From Candidatus Fermentibacterota bacterium (GTDB lineage: Bacteria > JAFGKV01), in assembly GCA_030620115.1 (NCBI GenBank), contig JAUXFG010000088.1, forward strand, positions 1 to 15,716: DNA of 15,716 nucleotides, read 5' to 3'. Shown here in pieces: positions 1-8,016 of this stretch. Both the position numbers and the translations under genes were made by a program. Positions within the stretch are counted from its first letter, which is position 1; the number at the start of each line of letters is the position of its first letter. Below the pieces are notes generated by a model. It had not been told where the DNA came from. It was given only the letters and a program-made list of their open reading frames with translations, and made no database searches.

Positions 1-1742
1 GTCTCAAGGAATGTCGCCATGGGCGTGGTGACGCGGATATAGCCCCACCGTGATGAGTAGTAGTAATCATCAAACGGTAAGAAGGGATTGTCTGTGACCT
101 TGATCGAGGCGCCCAATTGTCGAATTCTACGATGATATGTCGATTCCTCGATTGTACTGGGTCCTGTTCCCAGGAGCCGATGATAGATCTCCGCGGTCCC
201 TTCCTTTCCTGCTTCCTCGAAGCTTGCCTTCTTCCGGAAGAGAAGAAACAAACCGGCCACGGGTAATCCGGTCTCTTCTCTGACGCAGATTACCATTCCT
301 GAGCTCAGTGTGTCCAATAGGGTCGAGGCAATGACCATGCTATCTTCTACTTGGGGCGAGATCTTTGGTAGAACCTCCCGGAATGTGGGTATCTTCTGGC
401 CACGCGGCCTTCCCAAGGAGATCGATCCCCGTGGTTGAGGATCGAGAGCCTCAAAGGAAGGCATCTCCTCGCCCGGGAGCACTATCAGCAAGGATCGTGG
501 CGCCCCGACCAGCCATTTCCTGACTGCTTGTGAGAAGTTCTCAGGATCCATGGTGTGGATCGCCTGTTCCAGGCGGGTTGCCTTCTCCCATCCCAAGCCC
601 GCCAGCAGATCATAGACCATTATGGCGAACATGTGAGGTCGTTCCATCCAGAAAAGCATGTCGGTCTCCCAGCCAATCTTGCCCAGCTGCAGCTCATCGT
701 GAGATGAGATGCGCCGGCACAGAGACACAAGGAGAGAATCGAGCCGTGTGCCCAATGTATGGAGGGCCGCTTTGTCCGGAAGGGTCATGGTAATGGTGAG
801 TCTGCTCTCCTGCGCTCCGATCCACAGGTTGGCGGAGAGTGAAGAGATGGTTGAATCGCACATCTCGTTGCTCACTTCGGGCAGGAGCTTGCTCATGAGG
901 TACACCGCAGGGAAGTCGGGGTCCTCCGGCCCGGGTGCGGCAAGCGTCAACAGCACAGCCGGGGACGGTGTGGGAACAGAGGTTGTCTCCGGAGGGATGG
1001 AGCGCACATCCGGGAGAACACATGGCTTTGAAGCCGGCGCAGGAGCCGGGGAGTACGTGCCGAATGATGCGTGGAGTCTGTTCCATGTCTCGGGCCAGGG
1101 GAAGTTACCCATGAGCACCAGCGTCATGTTGTTTGGTACATAGTATGTCTTGTAGTAGGTGTACAGAACATCCCGCGACATGGCTTCTACAGTCGCCGGG
1201 CTTCCGAGAACGGGAAATCGGCATGAGGACCCGGCGAATATCAGTGTCTTGTAGAATGCGGAGATGTACTCATCGGCTCGTGTGCGGCCACCGGCCAATT
1301 CCTCGAGCACAATAAGCTTTTCTTTCTCGAAGTTCTCGGCAGCGAGTGTCGATGCGAAAAGCATCCCGGCTTGGACATCCAGGAGCGCGTCCATCTCGTC
1401 AGGCGCAGAAAGGCCGATGAAGACGGTTCCTCGTTGACGCGTGGCGGCATTGATATAGAGGCCATGCAGCTCCATGAAGGTATAGAGCTCATCCTGCGAC
1501 ATGTCTTCCGTTCCATTGAACAGCAAATGCTCCAACAGGTGCGTCGCGCCACTGGTCGCTTCGCTCTCGTTCTCTGAACCCGCACGGATGAAAATACCCG
1601 TGGCAACCACGGGGAGAGAAGGGTCTCTGAGCAGGATCACCTCGAGGCCATTTTTCAACATGCCCCGAGTCCCCAGGGAGAAGGGTCCTCCGTATGCAGT
1701 GGACAACAAGAGGAGGAGAAGCAACCCGGCGCGAGGGATCAT
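1..1742 (-). CDS. M16 family zinc metallopeptidase, secreted (3' end cut by window edge)
   Basis: The frame is open from the ATG at 1742 to the left edge, giving about 580 residues of a protein whose family usually reaches 850-950. Residues 1-20 form a signal peptide with a long leucine run after one arginine, so export to the periplasm or outer membrane is likely. The inverted zinc motif HLLEH is at residues 68-72. A third ligand glutamate lies about 76 residues on, at E147/E148 in LIVLEEL, the usual M16 spacing. So the N-terminal half looks catalytic. A second M16 repeat begins near residue 475, and where HxxEH would be expected it reads AEIYHRLL. It is therefore probably the inactive half of the clamshell, as in pitrilysin-like proteins. 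The ATG overlaps the stop of the upstream M1-like peptidase gene as ATGA, so translation is probably coupled. The family call is firm; the substrate is unknown. Confidence 0.9.
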   Translation of the reverse strand, partial: MIPRAGLLLLLLLSTAYGGPFSLGTRGMLKNGLEVILLRDPSLPVVATGIFIRAGSENESEATSGATHLLEHLLFNGTEDMSQDELYTFMELHGLYINAATRQRGTVFIGLSAPDEMDALLDVQAGMLFASTLAAENFEKEKLIVLEELAGGRTRADEYISAFYKTLIFAGSSCRFPVLGSPATVEAMSRDVLYTYYKTYYVPNNMTLVLMGNFPWPETWNRLHASFGTYSPAPAPASKPCVLPDVRSIPPETTSVPTPSPAVLLTLAAPGPEDPDFPAVYLMSKLLPEVSNEMCDSTISSLSANLWIGAQESRLTITMTLPDKAALHTLGTRLDSLLVSLCRRISSHDELQLGKIGWETDMLFWMERPHMFAIMVYDLLAGLGWEKATRLEQAIHTMDPENFSQAVRKWLVGAPRSLLIVLPGEEMPSFEALDPQPRGSISLGRPRGQKIPTFREVLPKISPQVEDSMVIASTLLDTLSSGMVICVREETGLPVAGLFLLFRKKASFEEAGKEGTAEIYHRLLGTGPSTIEESTYHRRIRQLGASIKVTDNPFLPFDDYYYSSRWGYIRVTTPMATFLE

Positions 1743-3793
1743 GGAGCTCCCCCTTTGTCGCCGAACAGAACTACCATTGGATTTGATCCTCGCTTCCATC
1801 GCTTCTTGGTTTTGCACCGCGTGCCTTCGAAAGAAAGGAAGTTGTAGGCACCATAGTGTGCAAGTTTCCTGGTGATGGATAAGAGAACCGCCGGATTGGT
1901 GTTCTTGCCGGGGATGATCCAGCATAAGCCCCTGCTGGCCTCCATCCGGGCCGCCAGTACGACGGTCCTTTCATCTCCCAATGCTTCGGGCTCGGCATCA
2001 TCGGCTTTCGATAGATCGTGATACATGGCGGCCATCTCCGGCGCTTCGGCATGGAGTTGCTTGGGCAGCGGCCCAATCCCCAATACGGCGTTGCCCTCCG
2101 CTCCTCGGGAAACGATTGCCGGCAGATCTTCGTCAGAGCACAATTGCATCACTCCTTCGGTGGGCCACTTGTCCCGAACCGCGTGGACAAACTCGTCGCC
2201 GAGCGATGAGAGAAGAAGTGTGGTGTCCGCCCCGAAGATCATGCCCAGACCAGTGGGCGCTTCTCCGTCGAGGAGAAGGCGAAATACATCGAAATCGGGA
2301 TCCACGGCAATCTCGACGGGTGTGCCGGATGTCGCGATGGTGGTGTCCACCATGACGGAGCTCATGGGAATCCGGTGGGTCGTGATGCGGGGCTCGCCGT
2401 CGAGCTCCGAGGTCAAACGAATGGGAATCTCCAGAGAGAAGACCGGTTCGGATTGTCTGAGTACGAGAAACACTGCGTTCCCAATGATATGAGCACTCTC
2501 CAGGCAGATTTTGGGGGCGCCCGTTGAGTCGACCCACTGGTGGAAGAACCAAGATAGATCATGATCGGAGAAGGCCTCGGCGATATCATCCCATGAAGCG
2601 TGTTTGAACTTCATCTCTTCCCAGAATCCCTGCAGACCCAAGAAGAACAGATCATCGCCGAGCATTCTCCTCAGCATGTGGAAGAGCATGGCGGCTTTGC
2701 CGTATCCAATTGCCTCAGTGGAGGAGGAGCTTCGCTCCGTGAATTCCCTGAGAGGGAAGTCGCTCTTTCCGGCGGCATACCATGCGTAGTTGAGAAGGAG
2801 CTTCTGCCGGTGTTCAGCCCCTTGGCCCGCAAGCTCCTTGTAATAATGGTCGGCCAGATAGGAGGTGAGGCCCTCGCACCAGTTGCCCGAATCCCAATCA
2901 ACGTACACGCCGTTTCCCCACCAATTATGGAGGATCTCGTGACCGTACGATGTATGCACAATAAAGGGCAAACGGATCACCACACTGCCGAGGAGGGTGA
3001 ATGAGGGCATGCCGTAGCCTGTCTGCCAGAAATTCTCCACCAGGGCGAACTTCTCGTACGCGTATGGCCCGATCATGGCGCTGTACATGTCGAGGTATCG
3101 ACAGGTGGCTTCGAGATAGGTGGAGGCAAGAGAGGTATCCGGGCTGAAGAGATAGACCTCCGCGGTTGCCGGCTCACAGGGATGCTCGAATCTGATGTAC
3201 TTCCCTGCCACCAGATAAGCTTCCTCCATGGGATGGCGGCAATGCCACACTACATCGCCGTGAGAATCTTGCCCGCGTTCGCCCTGGCTGACGCCTTGCC
3301 AGCCCTCCGGGAGGGAGAGATGGAGATCATAGGAAAAGAGACAATCAGGGATCGTGGGCAGCCAGTAGCTTCCCCCGGTGAGAAACACACCTATCGTGTC
3401 GATGAGTCCGCTTGTGGTGGAGAATCCACGGGCGTAGTTGACCGCTTCTTCCAACTCGTCATGGATGATGCCGCTATAGGTCAACACGATGGGGAAAGGA
3501 AGCACATCGTCTTCGGCTCGGAGCGTGATGAGACGCGCCGGGGATTCTGCATCGAAGGGCACGGACCCAGTGGTGTCGGGATCGGTAATAGTCACGCCCG
3601 CGACCGGAGCCAGTGTAAGCGACTCATGCAGCAGGATTGAGAGGTCGCGTTGCGGCCCATGGGGCCATGTGAAGGTATCGGTAACCTGAATCCCATGTTC
3701 CTCCGGAAGGATAATCGCATGGATTTCATGGTGAGGGAGCGGCGCAGATGCAATGAAGGCACTGGTCAAAAGACAACAAAAAAGCGTGCACAC
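1739..3793 (-). CDS. M1-like (gluzincin) secreted metallopeptidase
   Basis: This encodes a 684-residue zinc peptidase related to family M1. The motif GHEILHNWWGN gives H285, E286 and H289, with the third ligand E307 in NWCEGLTSY. Seventeen residues separate H289 from E307, one fewer than in leukotriene-A4-hydrolase-type M1 enzymes. Where classical M1 aminopeptidases carry GAMEN, this one has GYGMPSF (about 259-265), so exopeptidase specificity cannot be assumed. Residues 1-17 are hydrophobic and end in ASA, which suggests Sec export, although the n-region lacks a basic residue. The start is GTG. It is supported by GGAGG eight bases upstream and by a stop codon shortly before it in the same frame. 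The C-terminal part, with HYGAYNFLSFEG near residues 640-655, resembles the tail of other M1-like proteins of this subgroup. It lies 19 bases after murI and overlaps the M16 gene by four bases. A joint role in extracytoplasmic peptide breakdown is an inference. Confidence 0.88.
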   Translation of the reverse strand: MCTLFCCLLTSAFIASAPLPHHEIHAIILPEEHGIQVTDTFTWPHGPQRDLSILLHESLTLAPVAGVTITDPDTTGSVPFDAESPARLITLRAEDDVLPFPIVLTYSGIIHDELEEAVNYARGFSTTSGLIDTIGVFLTGGSYWLPTIPDCLFSYDLHLSLPEGWQGVSQGERGQDSHGDVVWHCRHPMEEAYLVAGKYIRFEHPCEPATAEVYLFSPDTSLASTYLEATCRYLDMYSAMIGPYAYEKFALVENFWQTGYGMPSFTLLGSVVIRLPFIVHTSYGHEILHNWWGNGVYVDWDSGNWCEGLTSYLADHYYKELAGQGAEHRQKLLLNYAWYAAGKSDFPLREFTERSSSSTEAIGYGKAAMLFHMLRRMLGDDLFFLGLQGFWEEMKFKHASWDDIAEAFSDHDLSWFFHQWVDSTGAPKICLESAHIIGNAVFLVLRQSEPVFSLEIPIRLTSELDGEPRITTHRIPMSSVMVDTTIATSGTPVEIAVDPDFDVFRLLLDGEAPTGLGMIFGADTTLLLSSLGDEFVHAVRDKWPTEGVMQLCSDEDLPAIVSRGAEGNAVLGIGPLPKQLHAEAPEMAAMYHDLSKADDAEPEALGDERTVVLAARMEASRGLCWIIPGKNTNPAVLLSITRKLAHYGAYNFLSFEGTRCKTKKRWKRGSNPMVVLFGDKGGAP

Positions 3794-3812
3794 CGGGGCA
3801 TCCTCCGTGGGG

Positions 3813-4613
3813 TTAGAGTGCTACTCGTTCTACATGTGCGACGGGCCGCCCAAGAAACCTCCCCGCCATGCCGATGAATGAAGGAGGTATGTCGGTAAGG
3901 TAAACGCGGAGCGAACCGACAGCACCCGTGTTCCGGCTTTCAGTGCTCTGAAGATGGCGTTCTACCTCGGCAGCAGTCTGGGTTGCAGAATCAACAAGGC
4001 GAATGTCTGGCCCCGCCACCTGTTGGATGGTTGGGAAAAGAAGCGGATAGTGGGTGCACCCGAGGACGAGGACGTCAATCTGCTGCGCGACTAGTGGCCC
4101 GAGGTACTGGCGCGCCACCAGAAGCGCCACCTCCGTCTCTTCCCAGCCTTCCTCCGCCAATGGTACGAAAAGTGGACTGGCCTGGCTGAACACCTGACAC
4201 TCGGGTCTCCGCCGGAGGATCGCCCTCCTATATGCTTGGGAGGCAATGGTGGCTGAGGTGCCGATGATTCCGATCCTCCCGCTTCGGCTTGTTTTGCATG
4301 CCCCTTCGGCGCCGGGTTCTATGACGCCAAGCACCGGGATCGAAAGCTTGGATGCCAACGCGGGCAGCGACGTGGCTGACATGGTATTGCACGCAAGTAC
4401 CAGGAGTTTGATGTCTGTTGAGAGCAGGAATGTCGCACCCTCCAAGGTGAATCTCTCGATGACCTCCGCTGATTTGGTTCCATAAGGGACCCTTGCCGTG
4501 TCGCCCAGATACACCAAATCTTCGGCCGGCAAAGCATCGAGCAGTGCCCGGACGACAGTCAATCCCCCCAGGCCACTGTCAAAAACGCCAATGGGACGGG
4601 ATGAGTTAATCAC
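3813..4613 (-). CDS. murI: Glutamate racemase
   Basis: MurI interconverts L- and D-glutamate in the cytoplasm, supplying the D-glutamate that MurD adds to the peptidoglycan stem peptide. The 266-residue length is normal. The N-terminal GVFDSGLGGLTV (residues 9-20) carries the conserved Asp-Ser pair. The two catalytic cysteines appear as C75 in LACNTMSA and C186 in LGCTHYPLL, the latter followed by the conserved T187 and H188. The GDTARVPYG substrate loop is at 37-45. The start is GTG at 4613, inside the end of the radical SAM gene (shared bases GTGATTAA), with only a weak GGA upstream. Translation is therefore probably coupled to that gene. Its presence supports a peptidoglycan-making cell. 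No odd residue was seen. Confidence 0.96.
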   Translation of the reverse strand: MINSSRPIGVFDSGLGGLTVVRALLDALPAEDLVYLGDTARVPYGTKSAEVIERFTLEGATFLLSTDIKLLVLACNTMSATSLPALASKLSIPVLGVIEPGAEGACKTSRSGRIGIIGTSATIASQAYRRAILRRRPECQVFSQASPLFVPLAEEGWEETEVALLVARQYLGPLVAQQIDVLVLGCTHYPLLFPTIQQVAGPDIRLVDSATQTAAEVERHLQSTESRNTGAVGSLRVYLTDIPPSFIGMAGRFLGRPVAHVERVAL

Positions 4614-5943
4614 GATGGATTCCAGGATTCTTCAGTGCGCGCACGAACTGTCGCGTCTGCCATGCGGCGCCAAGGATGGAAATCAAAGGGTTCAAGAGAT
4701 GAGATTTTGGGGGCGGATTGTAGTATGCGGGCTCTATGAGGTCATCATCGGCGCGGATGATCCCATCATGAATAGCAACTTCCTGGAGGCGAGTATGGGG
4801 GTATATGCGTACTACAAGGACGAAATAGCTGGTGAGGCGCAGCTTTCGACCGAGTTTCAGAGACGCAATTCCAAGGAACTTGGCCACCTTCACCAGGGAA
4901 GACCAGCTTTCGCCCGGGCCATTGACCATGAAGTTCCATTCCGCAGGAATGCCTGTCCGCCTCACGACTTCCATGGCCTGGTACAAGTGCTCCTCCTTCA
5001 AGCCTTTACCCCACAGCGAAAGAAGATCATCTGAGGCCACGTCGGGTGAGAAAAACAATCCATTGCAGCCGGCGCGTTGGAATAACCGAACCGACTCCTC
5101 AGTGATTTCACTCTCCTTGAACCACGCCGTCCATCTCAACCTTAGATTCCGCCTGAGCATTTCCTCGCATATCTCTTGGGCGTGGCGTCTCGGCAAGTTG
5201 AAGATCTCGTCGGCGAACATGAAATGATGGAGCCCATGATCCTGGACTAACTCCTCTATCTCATCAACGACGTCGCCGGGTTCGCGCATACGAAGCTTCC
5301 GCTGAAAGAGGTAGTGATTGCTGCAGTGGATGCAGTCCAAGGCGCACCCGCGTTTTGCTTGGATCCCAATACCCATTGACTCCCTTGCATAGGCTCTTAT
5401 GTCAAAATGATGATGCGTAGGCCGTGCAAGTGAACGGAAGTCCAGAGGCGGTCGACGCCCGGTGAACTCTATCTGATCGCCGTCGCGCCAGAGCACTCCT
5501 AGGACATCCTGTGGGCTTTGCAGATTCGATAGCAGCTCGGGAAAGGTCTCCTCGCCTTCTCCGAAGACGGCCACGTCGAATTCCGGGATCTGCATCATGA
5601 GTTCCTTGCCGTACAGGGAGAAGCCCGCCCCGCCTGCGACGATGGTTGCGGCAGGCGCCTGTGCTCTGATGAATCGCATGGTGGCCCGGTGCTCGTCGAT
5701 ATCGGATTGGTGACTGCCTGGGCGGGCATTCTTGATGTTTCGTATCGAGACTCCCACGATCTCTGGCTTGATCGCTTCAATGGCGCGCTCCATGGCCCGT
5801 TCGGTACTGAGACCAATGTTGGAATCATATACATACACATGGTGGCCTTCCGCGCGCAAAGCAGGAGCGAGATACGCGAGCCCCAGGGGAAAGATCGGAG
5901 GCTCGTCCAACATTGTTCTCGTTTGAAGAAGCAGCACCCGCAA
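4606..5943 (-). CDS. B12-binding-domain radical SAM protein of unknown substrate
   Basis: A 445-residue protein. The N-terminal part (about 1-140) has the Rossmann-like layout of cobalamin-binding radical SAM enzymes: FPLGLAYLAPALRAEGH, then VAGGAGFSLYG and VFGEGEETF. A radical SAM core follows. The iron-sulfur motif CALDCIHC gives C200, C204 and C207 (CX3CX2C), ligands of the 4Fe-4S cluster that cleaves S-adenosylmethionine. The DxHxxG cobalamin motif is not visible, so B12 may bind base-on-free or not at all. The chosen start is TTG at 5943, giving MRVLLLQT, with GGAG eight bases upstream. A GTG two codons further in is possible but sits too far from that site. It heads the minus-strand operon and overlaps murI by eight bases. 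Related proteins perform methylations, cyclisations and ring contractions; nothing here fixes the substrate. Confidence 0.85.
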   Translation of the reverse strand: MRVLLLQTRTMLDEPPIFPLGLAYLAPALRAEGHHVYVYDSNIGLSTERAMERAIEAIKPEIVGVSIRNIKNARPGSHQSDIDEHRATMRFIRAQAPAATIVAGGAGFSLYGKELMMQIPEFDVAVFGEGEETFPELLSNLQSPQDVLGVLWRDGDQIEFTGRRPPLDFRSLARPTHHHFDIRAYARESMGIGIQAKRGCALDCIHCSNHYLFQRKLRMREPGDVVDEIEELVQDHGLHHFMFADEIFNLPRRHAQEICEEMLRRNLRLRWTAWFKESEITEESVRLFQRAGCNGLFFSPDVASDDLLSLWGKGLKEEHLYQAMEVVRRTGIPAEWNFMVNGPGESWSSLVKVAKFLGIASLKLGRKLRLTSYFVLVVRIYPHTRLQEVAIHDGIIRADDDLIEPAYYNPPPKSHLLNPLISILGAAWQTRQFVRALKNPGIHRD

Positions 5944-5964
5944 TAGTCATACTCCATCAGAATC

Positions 5965-5988
5965 ATCAATGGGATTGATCACATGTGA
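5965..5988. repeat. Paired inverted repeats, possible operator
   Basis: A six-base inverted repeat ATCAAT-GGG-ATTGAT (5965-5979) directly abuts a perfect ten-base palindrome TCACATGTGA (5979-5988). Both lie between the candidate minus-strand promoter and the radical SAM start, so a repressor site or a leader hairpin is possible. No regulator gene is in the window. Confidence 0.35.
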
Positions 5989-6011
5989 GCCTTGTCGGGA
6001 AAGCGCAGGGC

Positions 6012-6040
6012 AAGATAGGCTCGTCCATGGGCTCCGGCAA
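6012..6040 (-). promoter_or_regulatory. Candidate promoter for the radical SAM-murI-peptidase operon
   Basis: On the minus strand TTGCCG (6040-6035) and TATCTT (6017-6012) are separated by 17 bases, each matching the sigma-70 consensus at four of six positions. Transcription would start near 6005, about 60 bases before the TTG start. The match is moderate and could be chance. Confidence 0.4.
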
Positions 6041-6061
6041 CTGGCCCGCACGGCAGTTCCC

Positions 6062-6089
6062 TTGACAGTGTGTGACACGTTACTCTAAT
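6062..6089 (+). promoter_or_regulatory. Sigma-70-type promoter for rho
   Basis: A perfect TTGACA (6062-6067) is followed after 16 bases by TCTAAT (6084-6089), which matches TATAAT at five of six positions. This is the best promoter match in the spacer and points at rho. Transcription would begin near 6096. The spacing is one base below the optimum. Confidence 0.6.
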
Positions 6090-6161
6090 TTGCAGCGCAG
6101 CTGTTTTTTTTGGACCAGCCGCTCTGCGGATTCGCATTTTGGGGCGCCTCCGCAAATAGGA

Positions 6162-6184
6162 GAATAGGGCGGATTGCCCTATTC
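6162..6184 (+). promoter_or_regulatory. Stem-loop in the rho leader
   Basis: GAATAGGGC (6162-6170) and GCCCTATTC (6176-6184) form a perfect nine-base-pair stem with a five-base loop. No T run follows, so it is not an intrinsic terminator. It sits about 70 bases into the inferred rho leader. It could stabilise the message or take part in control of rho; that role is an inference. Confidence 0.5.
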
Positions 6185-6362
6185 GCTGGATTCCTCAAGG
6201 GCACAACTTCTCTTGCTATTCGGCTACGTGATATCCATAGGCCACACAACAATCGCCCATACACGTGTGTGTGGATAATTATCCTTCAGTTGAATGAGGC
6301 CACGCGGACTGATGTCGGGTGGCCGCCTGATCCATCATCTCACCCATCCACAGGAACAGACT

Positions 6363-7745
6363 ATGGTAGAAAAAGTTACCAAGAGAACATCATCGCGCTC
6401 TTCGGCTCCAATAGATGAGGCCAAGAAAGTCCCGGCTTCCAAAGAGTCGACATCAACCGGGGGACAGAAGAGGGCATTCGATCGGAATGGTTCACATCTG
6501 GACATTGCCGCTCTGAAGAGGAAGACGATGCCTCAGCTCCTCGATGTGGGGACTGATTTCGGGCTGCAGGGATTTGCCGGGCTTCGGAAGCAAGAGCTCA
6601 TCTTCAGGATACTTGAGGCCCAGGCAAAGCGGAATGGGCTCATATTCTCCGAGGGAATCCTCGAGATCCTTCCTGAGGGCTACGGATTCCTGCGATCCAC
6701 CTCGTACAATTATTTGCCGGGGCCGGACGATATCTATGTGTCGCCATCACAGATAAAGCGGTTCGGCCTGCGGAAGGGTGACACCATATCCGGGCAGATT
6801 CGTCCTCCGAAAAACGGGGAGCGATACTATGCCTTGCTCCGTGTTGAGGCCGTGAACTTCGAGAATCCGGACGGCGCAAAGAACGCACCACTGTTCGACA
6901 ACTTGACGCCATTCTATCCCACCGAACGATATCGGCTTGAGTATGTGCCCGACAAGATCTCCACCAGGATCATGGATCTTCTCTCACCCATCGGGAAGGG
7001 ACAAAGAGGGCTCATTGTTTCTCCTCCCAAGGCGGGGAAAACCATGCTCCTCCAAGAAATTGCCAATGCGATCTCCACCAATCATCCTGATGCCGTCTTG
7101 ATAGTCCTTCTCATCGACGAGCGGCCCGAGGAAGTGACGGACATGGAGAGGTCGGTAAAGGGAGAGGTCATCAGCTCAACCTTTGATGAGCCGGCTGAAC
7201 GCCATGTCCATGTGGCGGACATGGTAATAGAAAAGGCGAGGAGGCTGGTGGAACATAAGCACGATGTCGTGATCCTCTTGGACTCCATCACCAGGCTCGC
7301 TCGAGCTCATAATACGGTGGTACCGCATTCAGGCAGGATTCTTTCGGGGGGCGTCGATGCCAATGCCCTTCAGCGACCGAAGCGATTCTTCGGAGCCGCG
7401 AGGAAGATAGAGGAAGGCGGCAGCCTGACGATCATCGCGACCGCGCTTATCGATACCGGGAGCAGGATGGACGAAGTGATCTTTGAGGAGTTCAAGGGCA
7501 CGGGGAATATGGAACTTGTCCTTGACAGAAAGCTCTCCGATAGGCGTATTTTCCCCGCCATTGAGGTCAATAGGTCATCCACCAGGAAGGAGGAACTCCT
7601 TCTTGAAGAGGATACGCTGAATAAGGTATGGATTCTGAGGAAATTCTTGAACGAGCTCAGTCCTCAGGAGGGGTTGGAACTCCTGGTTGAACGGATGCGT
7701 AAGACGAAGAGCAACAAGAAATTCCTTGAATCAATGAGTGAGTAG
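6363..7745 (+). CDS. rho: Transcription termination factor Rho
   Basis: Rho is the hexameric ATP-dependent RNA translocase that ends transcription. This copy has 460 residues against about 420 in Escherichia coli. The excess is a polar, Ser/Thr/Lys-rich N-terminal stretch (about 1-45) of low complexity. An N-terminal helical segment ([10 protein letters not shown]) precedes the cold-shock-like RNA-binding domain with GYGFLR (106-111). The ATPase core shows Walker A PPKAGKT (221-227), Walker B VVILLD (302-307), the Q-loop region [20 protein letters not shown] and SDRRIFPAI (392-400). I chose the ATG at 6363, preceded by AGGA at seven bases' spacing. An in-frame ATG at 6294 would add 23 residues with no clear ribosome site. 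rpmE follows 19 bases downstream. Confidence 0.97.
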   Translation: MVEKVTKRTSSRSSAPIDEAKKVPASKESTSTGGQKRAFDRNGSHLDIAALKRKTMPQLLDVGTDFGLQGFAGLRKQELIFRILEAQAKRNGLIFSEGILEILPEGYGFLRSTSYNYLPGPDDIYVSPSQIKRFGLRKGDTISGQIRPPKNGERYYALLRVEAVNFENPDGAKNAPLFDNLTPFYPTERYRLEYVPDKISTRIMDLLSPIGKGQRGLIVSPPKAGKTMLLQEIANAISTNHPDAVLIVLLIDERPEEVTDMERSVKGEVISSTFDEPAERHVHVADMVIEKARRLVEHKHDVVILLDSITRLARAHNTVVPHSGRILSGGVDANALQRPKRFFGAARKIEEGGSLTIIATALIDTGSRMDEVIFEEFKGTGNMELVLDRKLSDRRIFPAIEVNRSSTRKEELLLEEDTLNKVWILRKFLNELSPQEGLELLVERMRKTKSNKKFLESMSE

Positions 7746-7764
7746 TCCCGCAAGGAGCAATGTC

Positions 7765-7983
7765 ATGAAGAAAAAAATCCATCCTGAATACCATGAAGTG
7801 ACGGCCGCTTGTGCCTGCGGAAACGAATTCAAGACCAGGTCAACGGCCACAAGGATCAAGACGGAGATCTGTGCCAAATGCCACCCATTCTTCACGGGGA
7901 AACAGAAGCTGATTGATACCGCAGGCCGTGTGGAGAAATACCGCAGGCGCTATAAGCTCGCCACGCCTCGGCGCGAGCAATAG
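7765..7983 (+). CDS. rpmE: 50S ribosomal protein L31, zinc-binding form
   Basis: This 72-residue protein of the large ribosomal subunit begins [12 protein letters not shown], typical of L31. It is the zinc-containing (C+) type: C16 and C18 in ACACGN and C36 and C39 in EICAKCHPF are the expected ligands. The region ending in KYRRRYK is basic, for RNA contact. The ATG at 7765 is supported by AAGGAG with a seven-base gap. Longer readings from 7738 lack both the family start and a ribosome site. It sits between rho and prfA, and rho-rpmE-prfA order is seen in several bacterial groups. Zinc-responsive control of L31 exists elsewhere, but no such site is evident here. Confidence 0.96.
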   Translation: MKKKIHPEYHEVTAACACGNEFKTRSTATRIKTEICAKCHPFFTGKQKLIDTAGRVEKYRRRYKLATPRREQ

Positions 7984-7994
7984 CGGGCACCGGG

Positions 7995-8016
7995 GGGGTA
8001 AGCGCGTGGGGTAAGC
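7995..8016 (+). repeat. Direct repeat GGGGTAAGC x2 before prfA
   Basis: GGGGTAAGC occurs at 7995-8003 and again at 8008-8016, a 13-base period with nine matching bases. It lies exactly where the prfA start should be. It may be the trace of a small tandem duplication or a place prone to assembly error. Each copy carries a TAA. Confidence 0.7.

Larger units (their letters stand above)
5944..6362. other. Divergent intergenic spacer and rho leader
   Basis: About 420 bases separate the minus-strand operon from rho. I find no tRNA, small RNA or convincing small protein gene. It holds a strong promoter candidate towards rho, a weaker one towards the radical SAM gene, and short perfect inverted repeats near 5965-5988, 6162-6184 and 6273-6284. 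A run of eight T lies at 6104-6111, just after a four-base-pair stem (CAGC/GCTG, 6093-6103). If the rho promoter is right, the rho mRNA leader is about 265 bases. A long leader fits the known autoregulation of rho in other bacteria, but no terminator-grade structure is obvious here. Confidence 0.7.

Noticed and set aside
5944-6362. tRNA or other structured RNA gene in the divergent spacer
   Set aside because: No cloverleaf or TpsiC-like GTTCRA pattern was found; the stems present are short and isolated.
6110-6418. Plus-strand open frame of 102 codons in the rho leader
   Set aside because: It overlaps the true rho start, has no ribosome site or family feature, and runs through the leader stem-loop.
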